Source: Arthrobacter sp. StoSoilB20
GTDB lineage: Bacteria; Actinomycetota; Actinomycetes; Actinomycetales; Micrococcaceae
Direction of reading: 5' to 3'
Assembly (NCBI RefSeq): GCF_019977295.1
Contig: NZ_AP024651.1
Location: 3,968,001-4,032,000, forward strand
DNA length: 64,000 bases
A program made the position numbers and the translations under genes. Every line of letters begins with the position of its first letter. The stretch's first letter is position 1. Positions 1-7,636 of the stretch are shown piece after piece. The notes under the pieces are model-generated. The model ran no database searches and was not told where the DNA came from. It worked only from the letters and a program-made list of their open reading frames with translations.

Positions 1-166
1 ACCCCACCCCCAATCACATCCCCAGGTTCAAACCCAACCCCCAATCACATCCCCAGGTTCAAACCCAACCCCCAATCACATCCCCAGGTTCAAACCCAAC
101 CCCCAATCACATCCCCCAGGTTCCAACCCAACCCCCAATCACATCCCCCAGGTTCCAACCCAACCC
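1..166. repeat. Tandem repeat array A, 31-bp unit, five copies
   Basis: Copies begin near 11, 42, 73, 104 and 136, so the period is 31, 31, 31 and 32 bp. Each unit carries CAATCACATCCCC followed by AGGTTC and a C-rich tail. The last two copies differ from the first three by the same substitutions, as expected from recent tandem duplication. There are no unique spacers and no convincing reading frame. The array may continue beyond the window edge. Confidence 0.9.
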
Positions 167-375
167 CGGGGATGTGGAAGAGCGTTTGGCTCAGGCCCGG
201 GGGATGTGGAAGAGCGTTTGGCTCAGGCCCGGGGGATGTGGAAGAGCCTTAGGCCCAGGCCCGGGGGATGTGGAAGAGCCTTAGGCCCAGGCCCGGGGGA
301 TATGGAAGAGCGTTCGGCCCAAACATGGGGGACGTGAGAGAGCGTTGGCCGCAAACAAGGGGGACGTGAGAGAGG
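167..375. repeat. Tandem repeat array B, 32-bp unit, seven copies
   Basis: The GATGTGGAAG/GACGTGAGAG core begins at 171, 203, 235, 267, 299, 331 and 363, an exact 32-bp period. The first five copies read GATGTGGAAGAG or GATATGGAAGAG and the last two GACGTGAGAG, so the array decays to the right. The GGGGATGTG core is the reverse complement of the CACATCCCC core of array A, so the two arrays form a large inverted arrangement meeting near 167. Confidence 0.9.
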
Positions 376-646
376 ATCAGGAAGCGGCAGGCCGGTTGCC
401 GACGCACAGCGCGCCGAGGTGGACCGCCGGCGGGAAGTCAGCGTCAGCACGGGTTACACAGCGTAACCAGCAACGTGTAATCGGTCACACTTGGCTGGAT
501 TCGCTTGTCAACCATGGTGGGCAGCATGAACCATGAATGAGGGAATTCGTTCCCATACAAGCTGAATCAGCAATCCTCACCGACGAGGATGCGGCCCCGG
601 GCGAAGAGGCTTGGGGCTGTTAACGGCCTGAGTGAAAGTACTGACA
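376..646. other. Intergenic stretch after the repeats
   Basis: No convincing gene. The only structure seen is a short inverted repeat, GGTTAC-N5-GTAACC, at 452-468, which could bind a dimeric regulator. Short open frames here have no ribosome-binding site and look like chance. Confidence 0.4.
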
Positions 647-817
647 ATGACGACACATACTGACTCCATCACGCTGAAGATCTGGGACAAGTCGGCCATC
701 GACCACACCATCGACGCCGCCATCCAGTCCCTCTCACACCGTGCAGCTGCAGAAAACTGCGGAATCGAAGTGACCCTCAGCGGACCGAAGACCTTCACCG
801 TGAGCTTGAGCCGCTAA
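647..817 (+). CDS. Small hypothetical protein, 56 aa
   Basis: No family is recognised. The frame can also start at GTG 632, but ATG 647 gives a protein beginning MTTHTDS. The product is soluble, with no signal or membrane segment, and an alternating pattern (ITLKIWD near the start, IEVTLSGPKTFTVSL at the end) that suggests a small beta-alpha-beta domain. It is followed within 15 bases by a very strong terminator, which supports it being a real, separately transcribed gene. Confidence 0.5.
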   Translation: MTTHTDSITLKIWDKSAIDHTIDAAIQSLSHRAAAENCGIEVTLSGPKTFTVSLSR

Positions 818-830
818 GCAGCTCACACGC

Positions 831-878
831 AACGCAAGAGGACGACGCCGGAACTTACCGGCGTCGTCCTCTTGCGTT
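831..878 (+). terminator. Strong hairpin terminator
   Basis: A perfect 21-bp stem (831-851 with 858-878) closes a 6-nt loop. It lies 13 bases after the small gene ending at 817. There is only a short T run, but the stem is long enough to stop transcription in either direction. Confidence 0.8.
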
Positions 879-1122
879 AAAGGCTGCTGCCTTGAGGCAT
901 TGGCCACCGCCTTCCCCGGGATGTGAGGCAGGTTGGTCGGACAAAGAGCCACATCGCTGCGCGAAATTGGGCATTAGTACCCCTTTGGAGCCGTTCGTGA
1001 CGGCATTCCTCAAGTCCTGAGCAAAACTTGATATTTCCTTGACGCTTTCCCTGTGCGGATCTTGCGTTGGCGTTGGAACTCTAAGTGAGTCAACGCTTCA
1101 ACGCACGAACGGAGGGATCACA
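879..1122 (+). promoter_or_regulatory. Leader region of the glycosyltransferase gene
   Basis: No gene in this stretch. It must hold the promoter of the glycosyltransferase starting at 1123. A GGAGGG ribosome-binding site at 1111-1116 sits six bases before the ATG. I could not pick out a convincing -35/-10 pair. Confidence 0.4.
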
Positions 1123-2280
1123 ATGCTCGCGGAAATCACGGAAGTCAGGGAACTCGCTGAACAAACGTCCGGCACAGACTCACTGGCAACGGCCACCGCA
1201 CCCCGCGGCTCCCGCCGTGCAGCCGGAGGCGTAGTCACCGTTCTGGTTCCTGCCCACAACGAATCCGCCGGCATCACCGAGACCCTCACCTCGTTGAACA
1301 ACCAGACCCGCCGCCCGGACCGCATCATCGTGGTGGCGGACAACTGCACCGACGACACCGAGACTCTCGCGCTTGCCCAGGGCGTCGAGGTCATGCGGAC
1401 TGTTGGCAACAAGGACAAGAAGGCCGGAGCCCTGAACTTCGCCCTCAGTGAGCTGCTTCCCTACGCCGACCCCGAGGACTTGTTCCTGGTGCAGGATGCG
1501 GACTCACAACTGGCCCTCGATTTCATCGAGAATGCCACCAAGAACCTGTTGACCGACGAACTCCTCGGCGCAGTGGGCGGAGTATTCAGCGGCGGTCCCG
1601 GTGGTGGTTTCGTGGGTCACCTGCAGCGCAACGAATACGCCCGCTACGCCCGCGACGTCAAGCGCCTCCACGGAAAGTGCCTGGTAGTTACCGGCACAGC
1701 GGCCCTGTTCAGGGTCAAGACACTCCGTGACGTGGTTTCAGCCCGACTGGAGGGCACGCTTCCTCCCGGCAACGGCAAGGGCGGCGTTTACGATACCTCG
1801 GTGCTGACTGAGGACAACGAGCTCTCCTTTGCACTGTTGACCCTCGGCTACCGGATCGCTTCACCCTCGAACTGCACGCTGGTCACAGAGGTCATGCCCA
1901 CCTGGCGTGAACTGTGGGCACAGCGGCTTCGCTGGAAGCGCGGTGCAGTCGAGAACTGCGTCCAGTACGGGTGGACCAAAATCACCAGGCCCTACTGGGG
2001 ACGACAGTTCCTGTCCATGATCGGCGTCGTGGTGACGCTGGCCTACTTCGGCTCCATCATCTTCGCTTTGACCACCGGAATGGGCCTGAACCTGCACCCC
2101 TTCTGGATAGCTGTTACTGCAATCTTCGTCCTGGAGCGCATAGTAACCCTGCGCTTCCGGGGTTGGAGGTACATGTTGCTGGCCGCAACCATGTACGAAA
2201 CCGTCATCGATATCTTCCTCCAGGCTGTTCACGCCAAGGCGTACCTGGATGCAGCACTCAACAGAAAGAAAGTTTGGTAA
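1123..2280 (+). CDS. Family 2 glycosyltransferase, processive membrane type
   Basis: Inverting membrane glycosyltransferase of the BcsA/NodC/hyaluronan-synthase type, which adds sugars from a nucleotide donor to a growing chain at the inner membrane face. Visible motifs: PAHNES (about residue 43), DNCTDD (73), DADS (125, donor and metal binding), TED (229, catalytic base) and QRLRW (267, product binding). Two to three membrane segments follow at the C-terminus. ATG 1123 is preferred to the in-frame upstream starts because GGAGGG lies just before it. The small membrane protein gene eight bases downstream probably shares the transcript. The polymer made cannot be told from sequence. Confidence 0.85.
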   Translation: MLAEITEVRELAEQTSGTDSLATATAPRGSRRAAGGVVTVLVPAHNESAGITETLTSLNNQTRRPDRIIVVADNCTDDTETLALAQGVEVMRTVGNKDKKAGALNFALSELLPYADPEDLFLVQDADSQLALDFIENATKNLLTDELLGAVGGVFSGGPGGGFVGHLQRNEYARYARDVKRLHGKCLVVTGTAALFRVKTLRDVVSARLEGTLPPGNGKGGVYDTSVLTEDNELSFALLTLGYRIASPSNCTLVTEVMPTWRELWAQRLRWKRGAVENCVQYGWTKITRPYWGRQFLSMIGVVVTLAYFGSIIFALTTGMGLNLHPFWIAVTAIFVLERIVTLRFRGWRYMLLAATMYETVIDIFLQAVHAKAYLDAALNRKKVW

Positions 2281-2287
2281 ACGACTC

Positions 2288-2464
2288 ATGTACAACAACC
2301 CAGCAGCCCCCCTCGCAGGAGCCACCGCAGCCGGTATGGGCTCAGGAGCCCTCGCAATGACCGGAGCAGGAGACCTCTTCTGGTTCGCACTGGCTGCCTT
2401 CGCCATGCTGGCACTCGGCCTCGCCGTCAAGAGGATCGTCCCCGTCAGGGCGCAGAAGAACTAA
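2288..2464 (+). CDS. Small single-span membrane protein, 58 aa
   Basis: It starts eight bases after the glycosyltransferase stop, so it is very likely co-transcribed. The N-terminal half is rich in Ala, Gly and Pro, then one hydrophobic segment (DLFWFALAAFAMLALGLAV) and a basic tail (KRIVPVRAQKN). The layout resembles the end of a cell-wall sorting signal (a TG before a hydrophobic span and basic tail), but there is no LPXTG and no signal peptide. An accessory subunit of the glycosyltransferase is plausible. No family assigned. Confidence 0.6.
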   Translation: MYNNPAAPLAGATAAGMGSGALAMTGAGDLFWFALAAFAMLALGLAVKRIVPVRAQKN

Positions 2465-2478
2465 CCAGGCCTGGCAGT

Positions 2479-2522
2479 CCCGCAGTTGTGTCGCAAACCC
2501 CCCAGCGCGACACAACTGCGGG
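2479..2522. terminator. Bidirectional hairpin terminator
   Basis: A 16-bp perfect stem (2479-2494 with 2507-2522) around a 12-nt loop lies between the convergent small membrane gene (ends 2464) and the GH16 gene (ends 2551). A T-rich stretch follows on the plus strand. Confidence 0.75.
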
Positions 2523-2550
2523 TTTGTCATTTAAGCGGCAAGCCCATGTG

Positions 2551-3921
2551 TCAGGTGACAGGGACAGAGATGGCCGAGAACTTGGCCACCGTGGTGTAAC
2601 CGGCCTTGGTGCCGGTAACCCTGACCCTCATGGTGTCCGCTTGGTCAGCGCCCACCAGGGTGTAGGTCTTTGCCGTGGCTCCGGTAATCGCAACACCGGA
2701 GCGGTACCACTGATACGCCAGGGTGGTTCCGGACGTCCACGTCCCGGGGTTGGCCGTCAATGTGGAACCGACGCTCAACGTTCCAGTGATAGTGGGTGTA
2801 GGTGCCACCAAGGTACCCGGGACCACTGCGGCCGTTTGGGCTGATTCCTTGGTGGTGGTTGCATAACCGGTTTTGGTTCCCGTCACCCTTACCGTCAGGG
2901 TGGTGCCTTGGTCCGCTGCTGCGAGCACCCTTGTTGCAGCGGTGGCGCCGGCGATCGCAACACCGTTCCGGTACCACTGGTACGTCAAGGCGGTTCCGGT
3001 GGTCCAGGTTCCGGGGTTTGCGGTCAGGGTTGAACCTACAGCTGCTGTTCCAGTCACTGTTGGAACGGGAGCGGTCAGCGGAATCCCCGGGACGAACGAG
3101 AAATCACGGATGGTCACGGTTTCGGGAGCTACATGCGCCGGATCTCCGCCGCCGCCACCGGTAACCCAGAGGTTGAAGTGGATCTGTTCATTGGCCGGAA
3201 GCGGAACAGTGGAACCTTGCAGGATTGTCCTCTTCAACAGGGTTCCGCCGTAGCCCTCCCCCGCGAAGGTCTCAAACGTCAGCTTGCCCGGTTCCCAGAC
3301 CATTCTGTGCGTAAGGATCGGAGCGTTCGTGACATCGAAGTTGATGGTGTTATTGCCCTGGCCCGGAGGCTTGGTGGCGTCGAACCAATATCCGTGGCCC
3401 TGCGTGACCGGCCAGTCTTCGCCATAGGCAGCCCCACCACCCCACGCCGACGCTTCACACAGATCGATCTCCGTGTAGCCCGGTTCCGCTGCGGGATCAT
3501 AGGTGAAGAGGCAGCCCCACACTACTTCCTTCTGCAACGCACTGACATCCTTCTCCACCGTGGTGCTGTACGTGCCGTAGCCGAAGCCTTCACGGGTGGA
3601 CTGGAATTCTGCGCCCTTCGGAGCAGAACCAGTGGGGTTGCTGATGGAAAGTTTCACATACCCGTTGGCGTCAGGATTGCTGACGTTGTTGGCGTCCCAG
3701 CTGGCGTTGTACATGGGCCCGCCGCCCCAAAAACGCTTTTGCCAGTTGAAGCCCTTCCACGCGAAACTGCCCACAGGTCCAGGATCCTCGGCCATGGGCG
3801 TGGTATCCGCGGCGTGTGAGGGGTTGATGCCCGTGAACAGTGATAAACCAACCGCCATGACGGCGGCCATTCCCATTATTTTTCTTCCCCCGGTTGGAAG
3901 GAGACTCATTGACGATGCCAT
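2551..3921 (-). CDS. Secreted glycoside hydrolase family 16 protein with two Ig-like repeats
   Basis: Extracellular beta-glucanase-type enzyme (lichenase/laminarinase fold) expected to cut a beta-linked polysaccharide. ATG 3921 has TGGAGGA eight bases upstream; the frame extends 29 codons further but without a signal. A signal peptide ends near residue 37 (SHA/AD). The family's catalytic pattern ExDxxE is present as EIDLCE, residues 151-156 (nucleophile E151, helper D153, acid/base E156). The last 170 residues are two near-identical beta-sandwich repeats (each with ANPGTWT, TYQWYR or AYQWYR, and VTGTK), typical of surface-attachment modules. Total 456 aa. The exact substrate is unknown. Confidence 0.85.
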   Translation of the reverse strand: MASSMSLLPTGGRKIMGMAAVMAVGLSLFTGINPSHAADTTPMAEDPGPVGSFAWKGFNWQKRFWGGGPMYNASWDANNVSNPDANGYVKLSISNPTGSAPKGAEFQSTREGFGYGTYSTTVEKDVSALQKEVVWGCLFTYDPAAEPGYTEIDLCEASAWGGGAAYGEDWPVTQGHGYWFDATKPPGQGNNTINFDVTNAPILTHRMVWEPGKLTFETFAGEGYGGTLLKRTILQGSTVPLPANEQIHFNLWVTGGGGGDPAHVAPETVTIRDFSFVPGIPLTAPVPTVTGTAAVGSTLTANPGTWTTGTALTYQWYRNGVAIAGATAATRVLAAADQGTTLTVRVTGTKTGYATTTKESAQTAAVVPGTLVAPTPTITGTLSVGSTLTANPGTWTSGTTLAYQWYRSGVAITGATAKTYTLVGADQADTMRVRVTGTKAGYTTVAKFSAISVPVT

Positions 3922-4169
3922 AGCTGTGTCCTCCAGTTGATGCGCCCAGAAACGTCTCCGGCAATTGCCGGAGACCGCAGTCACGTTCCACCCCCGAGGA
4001 ACGTGCAACTCCTCGATTATCGAGTAGCCGGGACGCTGCTGGAAGCGAAATAGGCATTGAATATGACTGTTTCAACATCAATTGGATAACGGTCGATAGT
4101 TGCGCAGTACTCTGGACAGATCCGTCCCCGCCAGGAAAACCCCTGATCAGCACGTCATCCAGGAAAAAC

Positions 4170-4649
4170 ATGACCATCCGAAGTGCCGGCATCCTCCTCC
4201 ACCGAACCTCGAACAGCGGCGAATTGCAGCTATGGATCGCCCACATGGGCGGCCCTTTCTGGGCGCGCAAAGACCAACATGCATGGTCCATCCCCAAGGG
4301 TGAATTTCTTGACGATGAAGACCCATTGGTTGCCGCCAAACGCGAATTTGCCGAAGAGATAGGTTCTGCTGCGCCTGCTGCCAGCTACGAATTGTTGGGG
4401 GTTTTCCGGCAGCCCTCAGGGAAGCTCATCACTGCTTACGCAGCCGAAGCGACTGACTTCCAGCCGGAGCAGATCATCAGCAACACCTTTCCCATGGAGT
4501 GGCCCAAGGGCTCAGGTGTCATCAAGGACTTCCCGGAAATCGACGATGCCCGCTGGTTTGAAGAGGCCGAGGCCCGGACCAAACTCGTCAAGGGGCAACT
4601 CCCCATTGTGGACGCACTGGTCCGGCACCTTGGCGGGGAATCCCTATAG
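4170..4649 (+). CDS. Nudix hydrolase
   Basis: Cytoplasmic pyrophosphohydrolase of the MutT/Ap4A-hydrolase type, 159 aa. The complete Nudix box (G-x5-E-x7-REFAEEIG) lies at about residues 44-66. SIPKGE before it and WPKGSG later are usual in the NUDIX subgroup acting on dinucleoside polyphosphates or similar housecleaning substrates. AGGAAA lies about six bases before ATG 4170. The gene converges on the SDR gene and overlaps its end by six bases, so no terminator separates them. Confidence 0.85.
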   Translation: MTIRSAGILLHRTSNSGELQLWIAHMGGPFWARKDQHAWSIPKGEFLDDEDPLVAAKREFAEEIGSAAPAASYELLGVFRQPSGKLITAYAAEATDFQPEQIISNTFPMEWPKGSGVIKDFPEIDDARWFEEAEARTKLVKGQLPIVDALVRHLGGESL

Positions 4650-5423
4650 AGCCGACCACCCGCCGTCGGACGCCAAAATGGCGCCGTTGACGTTGGTGCC
4701 GTCGTCACTGAGCAGGAAAGTGATGGACGCGGCCAGTTGCGCAGCCGACGCTGGAGTGGGAACCGTGGCTTGCATCAACGGGCCAAGGCGTTCCGCAGCC
4801 AGCTGCGAGCCCCAGTTGGCAACGATGTTGGTGATGGTGGGACCGGGAGCTACTGCGTTAAACCGCAGACCTTTGGGTCCGTACATCACGGCCGAGTTCT
4901 TGGTGAGGCCCACTACCGCATGCTTGGATGCCGTGTAGGCAGCACCGGCTGCTGAACCACGCAGGCCTGCCTCGGACGCCACGTTCACCACTGATCCGGT
5001 CCCGGCGTCGAGCATGAGCGGCACCACGGCGCGCGTCAGTCGCATGAGCGAGGTGACGTTGATGCGGAAGACCCGTTCCCAGAGCTCGTCATCCACCTCA
5101 TGGATGGGCGCAAAGTTGTCCATGATGCCGGCAACGTTGGCCAAGGCATCCACCCGTCCACCGGCGGCCGCCACGACTGCGGCTACGGTCTCCTCCGTGG
5201 AGATGTCCCCGGCGACGGGCACCAGTTCAAGTCCTGCGTTTTCCTCCACCAGGGCATCCAGCCGGTCCTTGCTGATATCCGCCGCAATCACCCTGCCGCC
5301 TTCCTTGGCGATGCGCAAAGCGGTGGCCTGGCCGATTCCCGAGGCCGCGCCCGTGACGATGATGGTCTTGCCGGCAAAACGGCCGGAGGTAGTGGCCTCC
5401 TGCCATGAAGCGTCGTTGCCCAT
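4644..5423 (-). CDS. SDR-family NAD(P)-dependent oxidoreductase
   Basis: Classical short-chain dehydrogenase, 259 aa, catalysing NAD(P)-linked oxidation or reduction of an alcohol/ketone pair. TGAASGIG (cofactor loop) lies at about 24-31, NVAG at about 97, the catalytic Ser in NVASEAG and YTASK (catalytic Tyr and Lys) at about 162. A GGAAGGA site precedes ATG 5423. It is divergent from a TetR regulator, with a perfect palindrome between them, so it is probably that regulator's target. The substrate is not evident. Confidence 0.88.
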   Translation of the reverse strand: MGNDASWQEATTSGRFAGKTIIVTGAASGIGQATALRIAKEGGRVIAADISKDRLDALVEENAGLELVPVAGDISTEETVAAVVAAAGGRVDALANVAGIMDNFAPIHEVDDELWERVFRINVTSLMRLTRAVVPLMLDAGTGSVVNVASEAGLRGSAAGAAYTASKHAVVGLTKNSAVMYGPKGLRFNAVAPGPTITNIVANWGSQLAAERLGPLMQATVPTPASAAQLAASITFLLSDDGTNVNGAILASDGGWSAL

Positions 5424-5462
5424 GATGTCCTTCCAATAATTTCCGGGTGATGAAGCCAGCTT

Positions 5463-5479
5463 ATGACACTCTGTGTCAT
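5463..5479. promoter_or_regulatory. Palindromic operator between SDR and TetR genes
   Basis: Perfect inverted repeat ATGACAC-TCT-GTGTCAT (7-3-7). It is 40 bp upstream of the SDR start and ends directly before a -10-like TATGTA (5480-5485) for the TetR gene, so bound repressor would block both divergent promoters. This is the expected arrangement for an autoregulated TetR family repressor. Confidence 0.75.
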
Positions 5480-5488
5480 TATGTAAGA

Positions 5489-6103
5489 GTGAATACTGGA
5501 GGGATGACTTCGGAAGATGCCAAGACCCTGCGTGCCAGTGGTCGCCCCGTCACCATCGACCCCGACGCCGTAGCCGGGCTCGCTTTGGAGCTGTTCGCCG
5601 AACACGGGTACCAGAACACGTCCATGGAAGACATCGCCCGGGCAGCCGGGATCGGGCGCAAGAGCCTCTACCGCTACTTCGCCAGCAAGGCGGACCTGGT
5701 GTGGGGTGGCACCGAGCCTGTAGTCGAAGCGTCAACCCTCGCCTTCGGTTCTTTCCACAGGCAGGAAAAGTCCGACGGCGATGTGCTGACCGGGTTGCGC
5801 GAAGCAGCTGTTGCCGGGGTCGCCGTCATCCCCGACCTATCCGTGACCCGGGGACGGCTCCGGCTGATTGCCGAGCACGCGGAGCTGACCAGCCGCAGCT
5901 ACGAGTCCCTGGCACCACAGCGGGAGAGGGCCCTGGCATTCCTGGTCGACAACGGCCTGTCCGATTCCGCGGCCCGCTTCCTGAGTGCCGCCTACTTGGC
6001 CGCGACCTTCGAGGCATGGATGCAGTGGGCCGCCGGCTCCGATCCTGACCCGGTCCCGTACCTGATGGCGGCGCTCGAAGTATTGAGGGTTCCCCCGCGC
6101 TAG
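5489..6103 (+). CDS. TetR-family transcriptional regulator
   Basis: N-terminal helix-turn-helix (ALELFAEHGYQNTSMEDIARAAG, then KSLYRYFASK), followed by an all-helical ligand domain ending in a TetR_C-like segment. The start is uncertain. GTG 5489 follows TATGTA by three bases and would be leaderless; ATG 5504 has a GGAGGG too close to work as a ribosome-binding site. Likely represses itself and the divergent dehydrogenase through the palindrome at 5463-5479. The inducer is unknown. It ends with a 4-bp overlap with the convergent hydrolase gene. Confidence 0.85.
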   Translation: MNTGGMTSEDAKTLRASGRPVTIDPDAVAGLALELFAEHGYQNTSMEDIARAAGIGRKSLYRYFASKADLVWGGTEPVVEASTLAFGSFHRQEKSDGDVLTGLREAAVAGVAVIPDLSVTRGRLRLIAEHAELTSRSYESLAPQRERALAFLVDNGLSDSAARFLSAAYLAATFEAWMQWAAGSDPDPVPYLMAALEVLRVPPR

Positions 6104-6879
6104 CTGCTCTTCCTGTCGGTGAATTGCCGGATCCACTCCACCGTCTCAGGATGGTCCAAGTGCAGGCCGTGACCCGCTCCAGGCACACGCACCAGCACTG
6201 AGCCACGGATGTGCTCGCGCAACAGGAGTGCATTGGGCAAAGGCGCCAGAGCATCTTCGGTGCCATGCAGGATCATCGTCGGCGCTTGGACCGATCCGAG
6301 GTCACGCCAGGCATCGTGTTCCCGGCTGGCTTTGAAATGACGCGCTTTGGCCCAGGCCGAGGCTGGCGAGTTGAAGAAGGTATGTGTCGCCACGGGATTG
6401 GCACCCACCCATTCGGCATCGAAGAAGAGCGGCTCAAGCCGTGACATGTCGCCGCTGACCAGGGCTTCCAAAGCTGCCTTGTCCGGTTGCGTTCCGGCAT
6501 CCGGCCATTTCCCGCCACTCGTTGCGGCGAGGATCAGGGTACGGACCTTCCGGGGGTAATCCACGGCCAGCCACTGGGCAACCCGCCCACCCATGGAATG
6601 GCCGTACACGTGTGCTGAATCGGCTCCGGCGGCATCAAGGACTGCGGCGGCGTCCTCGGCGAAGAGCCGCGTGGTGTACCGGTCCGCTTCGCCCTTCCCA
6701 CTCCGCCCAATCCCCCGGTGATCAAAGCGGATGACGCGGTAATGGCGGGACAAAAGCTCCGCCGTCGGGCCCCAACCGTCCATTGATGTCGCCTGTCCGG
6801 CGATGAGCAGCATTGGTTCGCCCTCGCCTTCGGAAGTCCAGGCGAGTTCAGCGCCGTCGGGGGCCTGCGCAAAGTTCAC
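6100..6879 (-). CDS. Alpha/beta-fold hydrolase
   Basis: Cytoplasmic serine hydrolase of 259 aa. GHSMGG carries the nucleophile Ser (about residue 94), HGTEDALAP the acid Asp (about 210) and GAGHGLHL the His (about 237), a complete triad. Similar to 3-oxoadipate enol-lactonase and related carboxyl-ester hydrolases, but nothing in the surroundings supports a beta-ketoadipate role. No signal peptide. Confidence 0.8.
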   Translation of the reverse strand: MNFAQAPDGAELAWTSEGEGEPMLLIAGQATSMDGWGPTAELLSRHYRVIRFDHRGIGRSGKGEADRYTTRLFAEDAAAVLDAAGADSAHVYGHSMGGRVAQWLAVDYPRKVRTLILAATSGGKWPDAGTQPDKAALEALVSGDMSRLEPLFFDAEWVGANPVATHTFFNSPASAWAKARHFKASREHDAWRDLGSVQAPTMILHGTEDALAPLPNALLLREHIRGSVLVRVPGAGHGLHLDHPETVEWIRQFTDRKSS

Positions 6880-6934
6880 CGTGCCACAGTATCCGGGAGG
6901 CCTTCAAAGCGCTGCGGCGTGGGACACAAGGACC

Positions 6935-7126
6935 TTACTCCGCTGTGAAAATGTCCTCGATGGCACAGTCGAACGTCCGGGCAATGAGGAAGGCCAGAGG
7001 CAGCGAGGGGTCGAATTTCTCTTTCTCAATGGAGATGACAGTCTGCCGGGAAACCCCGAGTGCCGCCGCCAGGTCAGCCTGTGTCCAGCGGCGTTCAGCT
7101 CGACGCCCGGCGAGGTTGTTCTTCAC
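6935..7126 (-). CDS. Small XRE-type helix-turn-helix regulator
   Basis: A 63-aa protein that is almost entirely one Cro/C1-type DNA-binding domain (RRWTQADLAAALGVSRQTVISIEKE split over the two recognition helices, then a short dimerisation tail ending in CAIEDIFTAE). This YozG-like class usually sits beside a membrane protein of unknown role, as here: its ATG overlaps the stop of the membrane gene by 4 bp. It probably binds the twin palindromes at the head of this operon. Confidence 0.85.
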   Translation of the reverse strand: MKNNLAGRRAERRWTQADLAAALGVSRQTVISIEKEKFDPSLPLAFLIARTFDCAIEDIFTAE

Positions 7127-7560
7127 TTCAGCGCGCGGTGGCGAATGGCCACGTATCGCAGCCCGGCGTCAACCGCGCTCAGCCCAACAAGACCGAGCAA
7201 CACCGGGAGTGCTTCGATCTGAAACCGACCAACCGTCAGCACCAGGGCAACAACGATGGTGGCGACCAGGACATCCAGGAACGCCCCAGCTCCCGCTTGT
7301 CTCATCCACTGCAACTCCACGCTCTGCTCACCATGCGGGTCGCGGGTGACGGTGTGGCGCGAAATGAAGAGCTTGGCACCGAGGGATATCGCGGGGTAGG
7401 CGGCACAAAGGGCTCCGATCGCTGCAGCAGGCCAGAAGTCAGCCGGGTTTGATGCTCCGACCAAAAGCGCGACGGCCAAGGTCAGTATGGCCGCGAGGGT
7501 GGCGGCCAGGACGTAATGATGAAATGGCGCACGCTTCGATGTAAAGGAAACTTTACTCAT
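7123..7560 (-). CDS. Four-span membrane protein paired with XRE regulator
   Basis: 145 aa with four hydrophobic segments in two pairs, separated by a short polar stretch (SRHTVTRDPHGEQSVELQWMRQ). This is the usual partner of YozG-like regulators, with unknown function; a sensor that sequesters or signals to the regulator is one possibility. First gene of a two-gene operon. One of two putative operators overlaps its first codons, so repressor binding would interfere with elongation as well as initiation. Confidence 0.65.
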   Translation of the reverse strand: MSKVSFTSKRAPFHHYVLAATLAAILTLAVALLVGASNPADFWPAAAIGALCAAYPAISLGAKLFISRHTVTRDPHGEQSVELQWMRQAGAGAFLDVLVATIVVALVLTVGRFQIEALPVLLGLVGLSAVDAGLRYVAIRHRALK

Positions 7561-7583
7561 GCTTGAAGTAAAGCACCCTTTAC
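7541..7583. promoter_or_regulatory. Twin palindromic operators of the XRE/membrane operon
   Basis: Two copies of GTAAAG-N4-CTTTAC: 7541-7556 (spacer GAAA, inside the first codons of the membrane gene) and 7568-7583 (spacer CACC, just upstream). They are offset by 27 bp. The identical arms, the position over the start and the presence of an XRE gene in the operon point to autoregulation. The second copy is also near the divergent MOSC gene. Confidence 0.75.
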
Positions 7584-7636
7584 ACAGAGGGGCAATCCTT
7601 GGTGCATACTTCCCACGCTGGAGCTAGCGTTGAGGG

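Noticed and set aside
1..375. CRISPR-like array (31-32 bp period)
   Set aside because: The whole unit repeats with no unique spacers, and no cas gene is present.
1039..1122. Upstream extension of the glycosyltransferase start
   Set aside because: The GGAGGG site lies directly before ATG 1123 and the extension has no conserved features.
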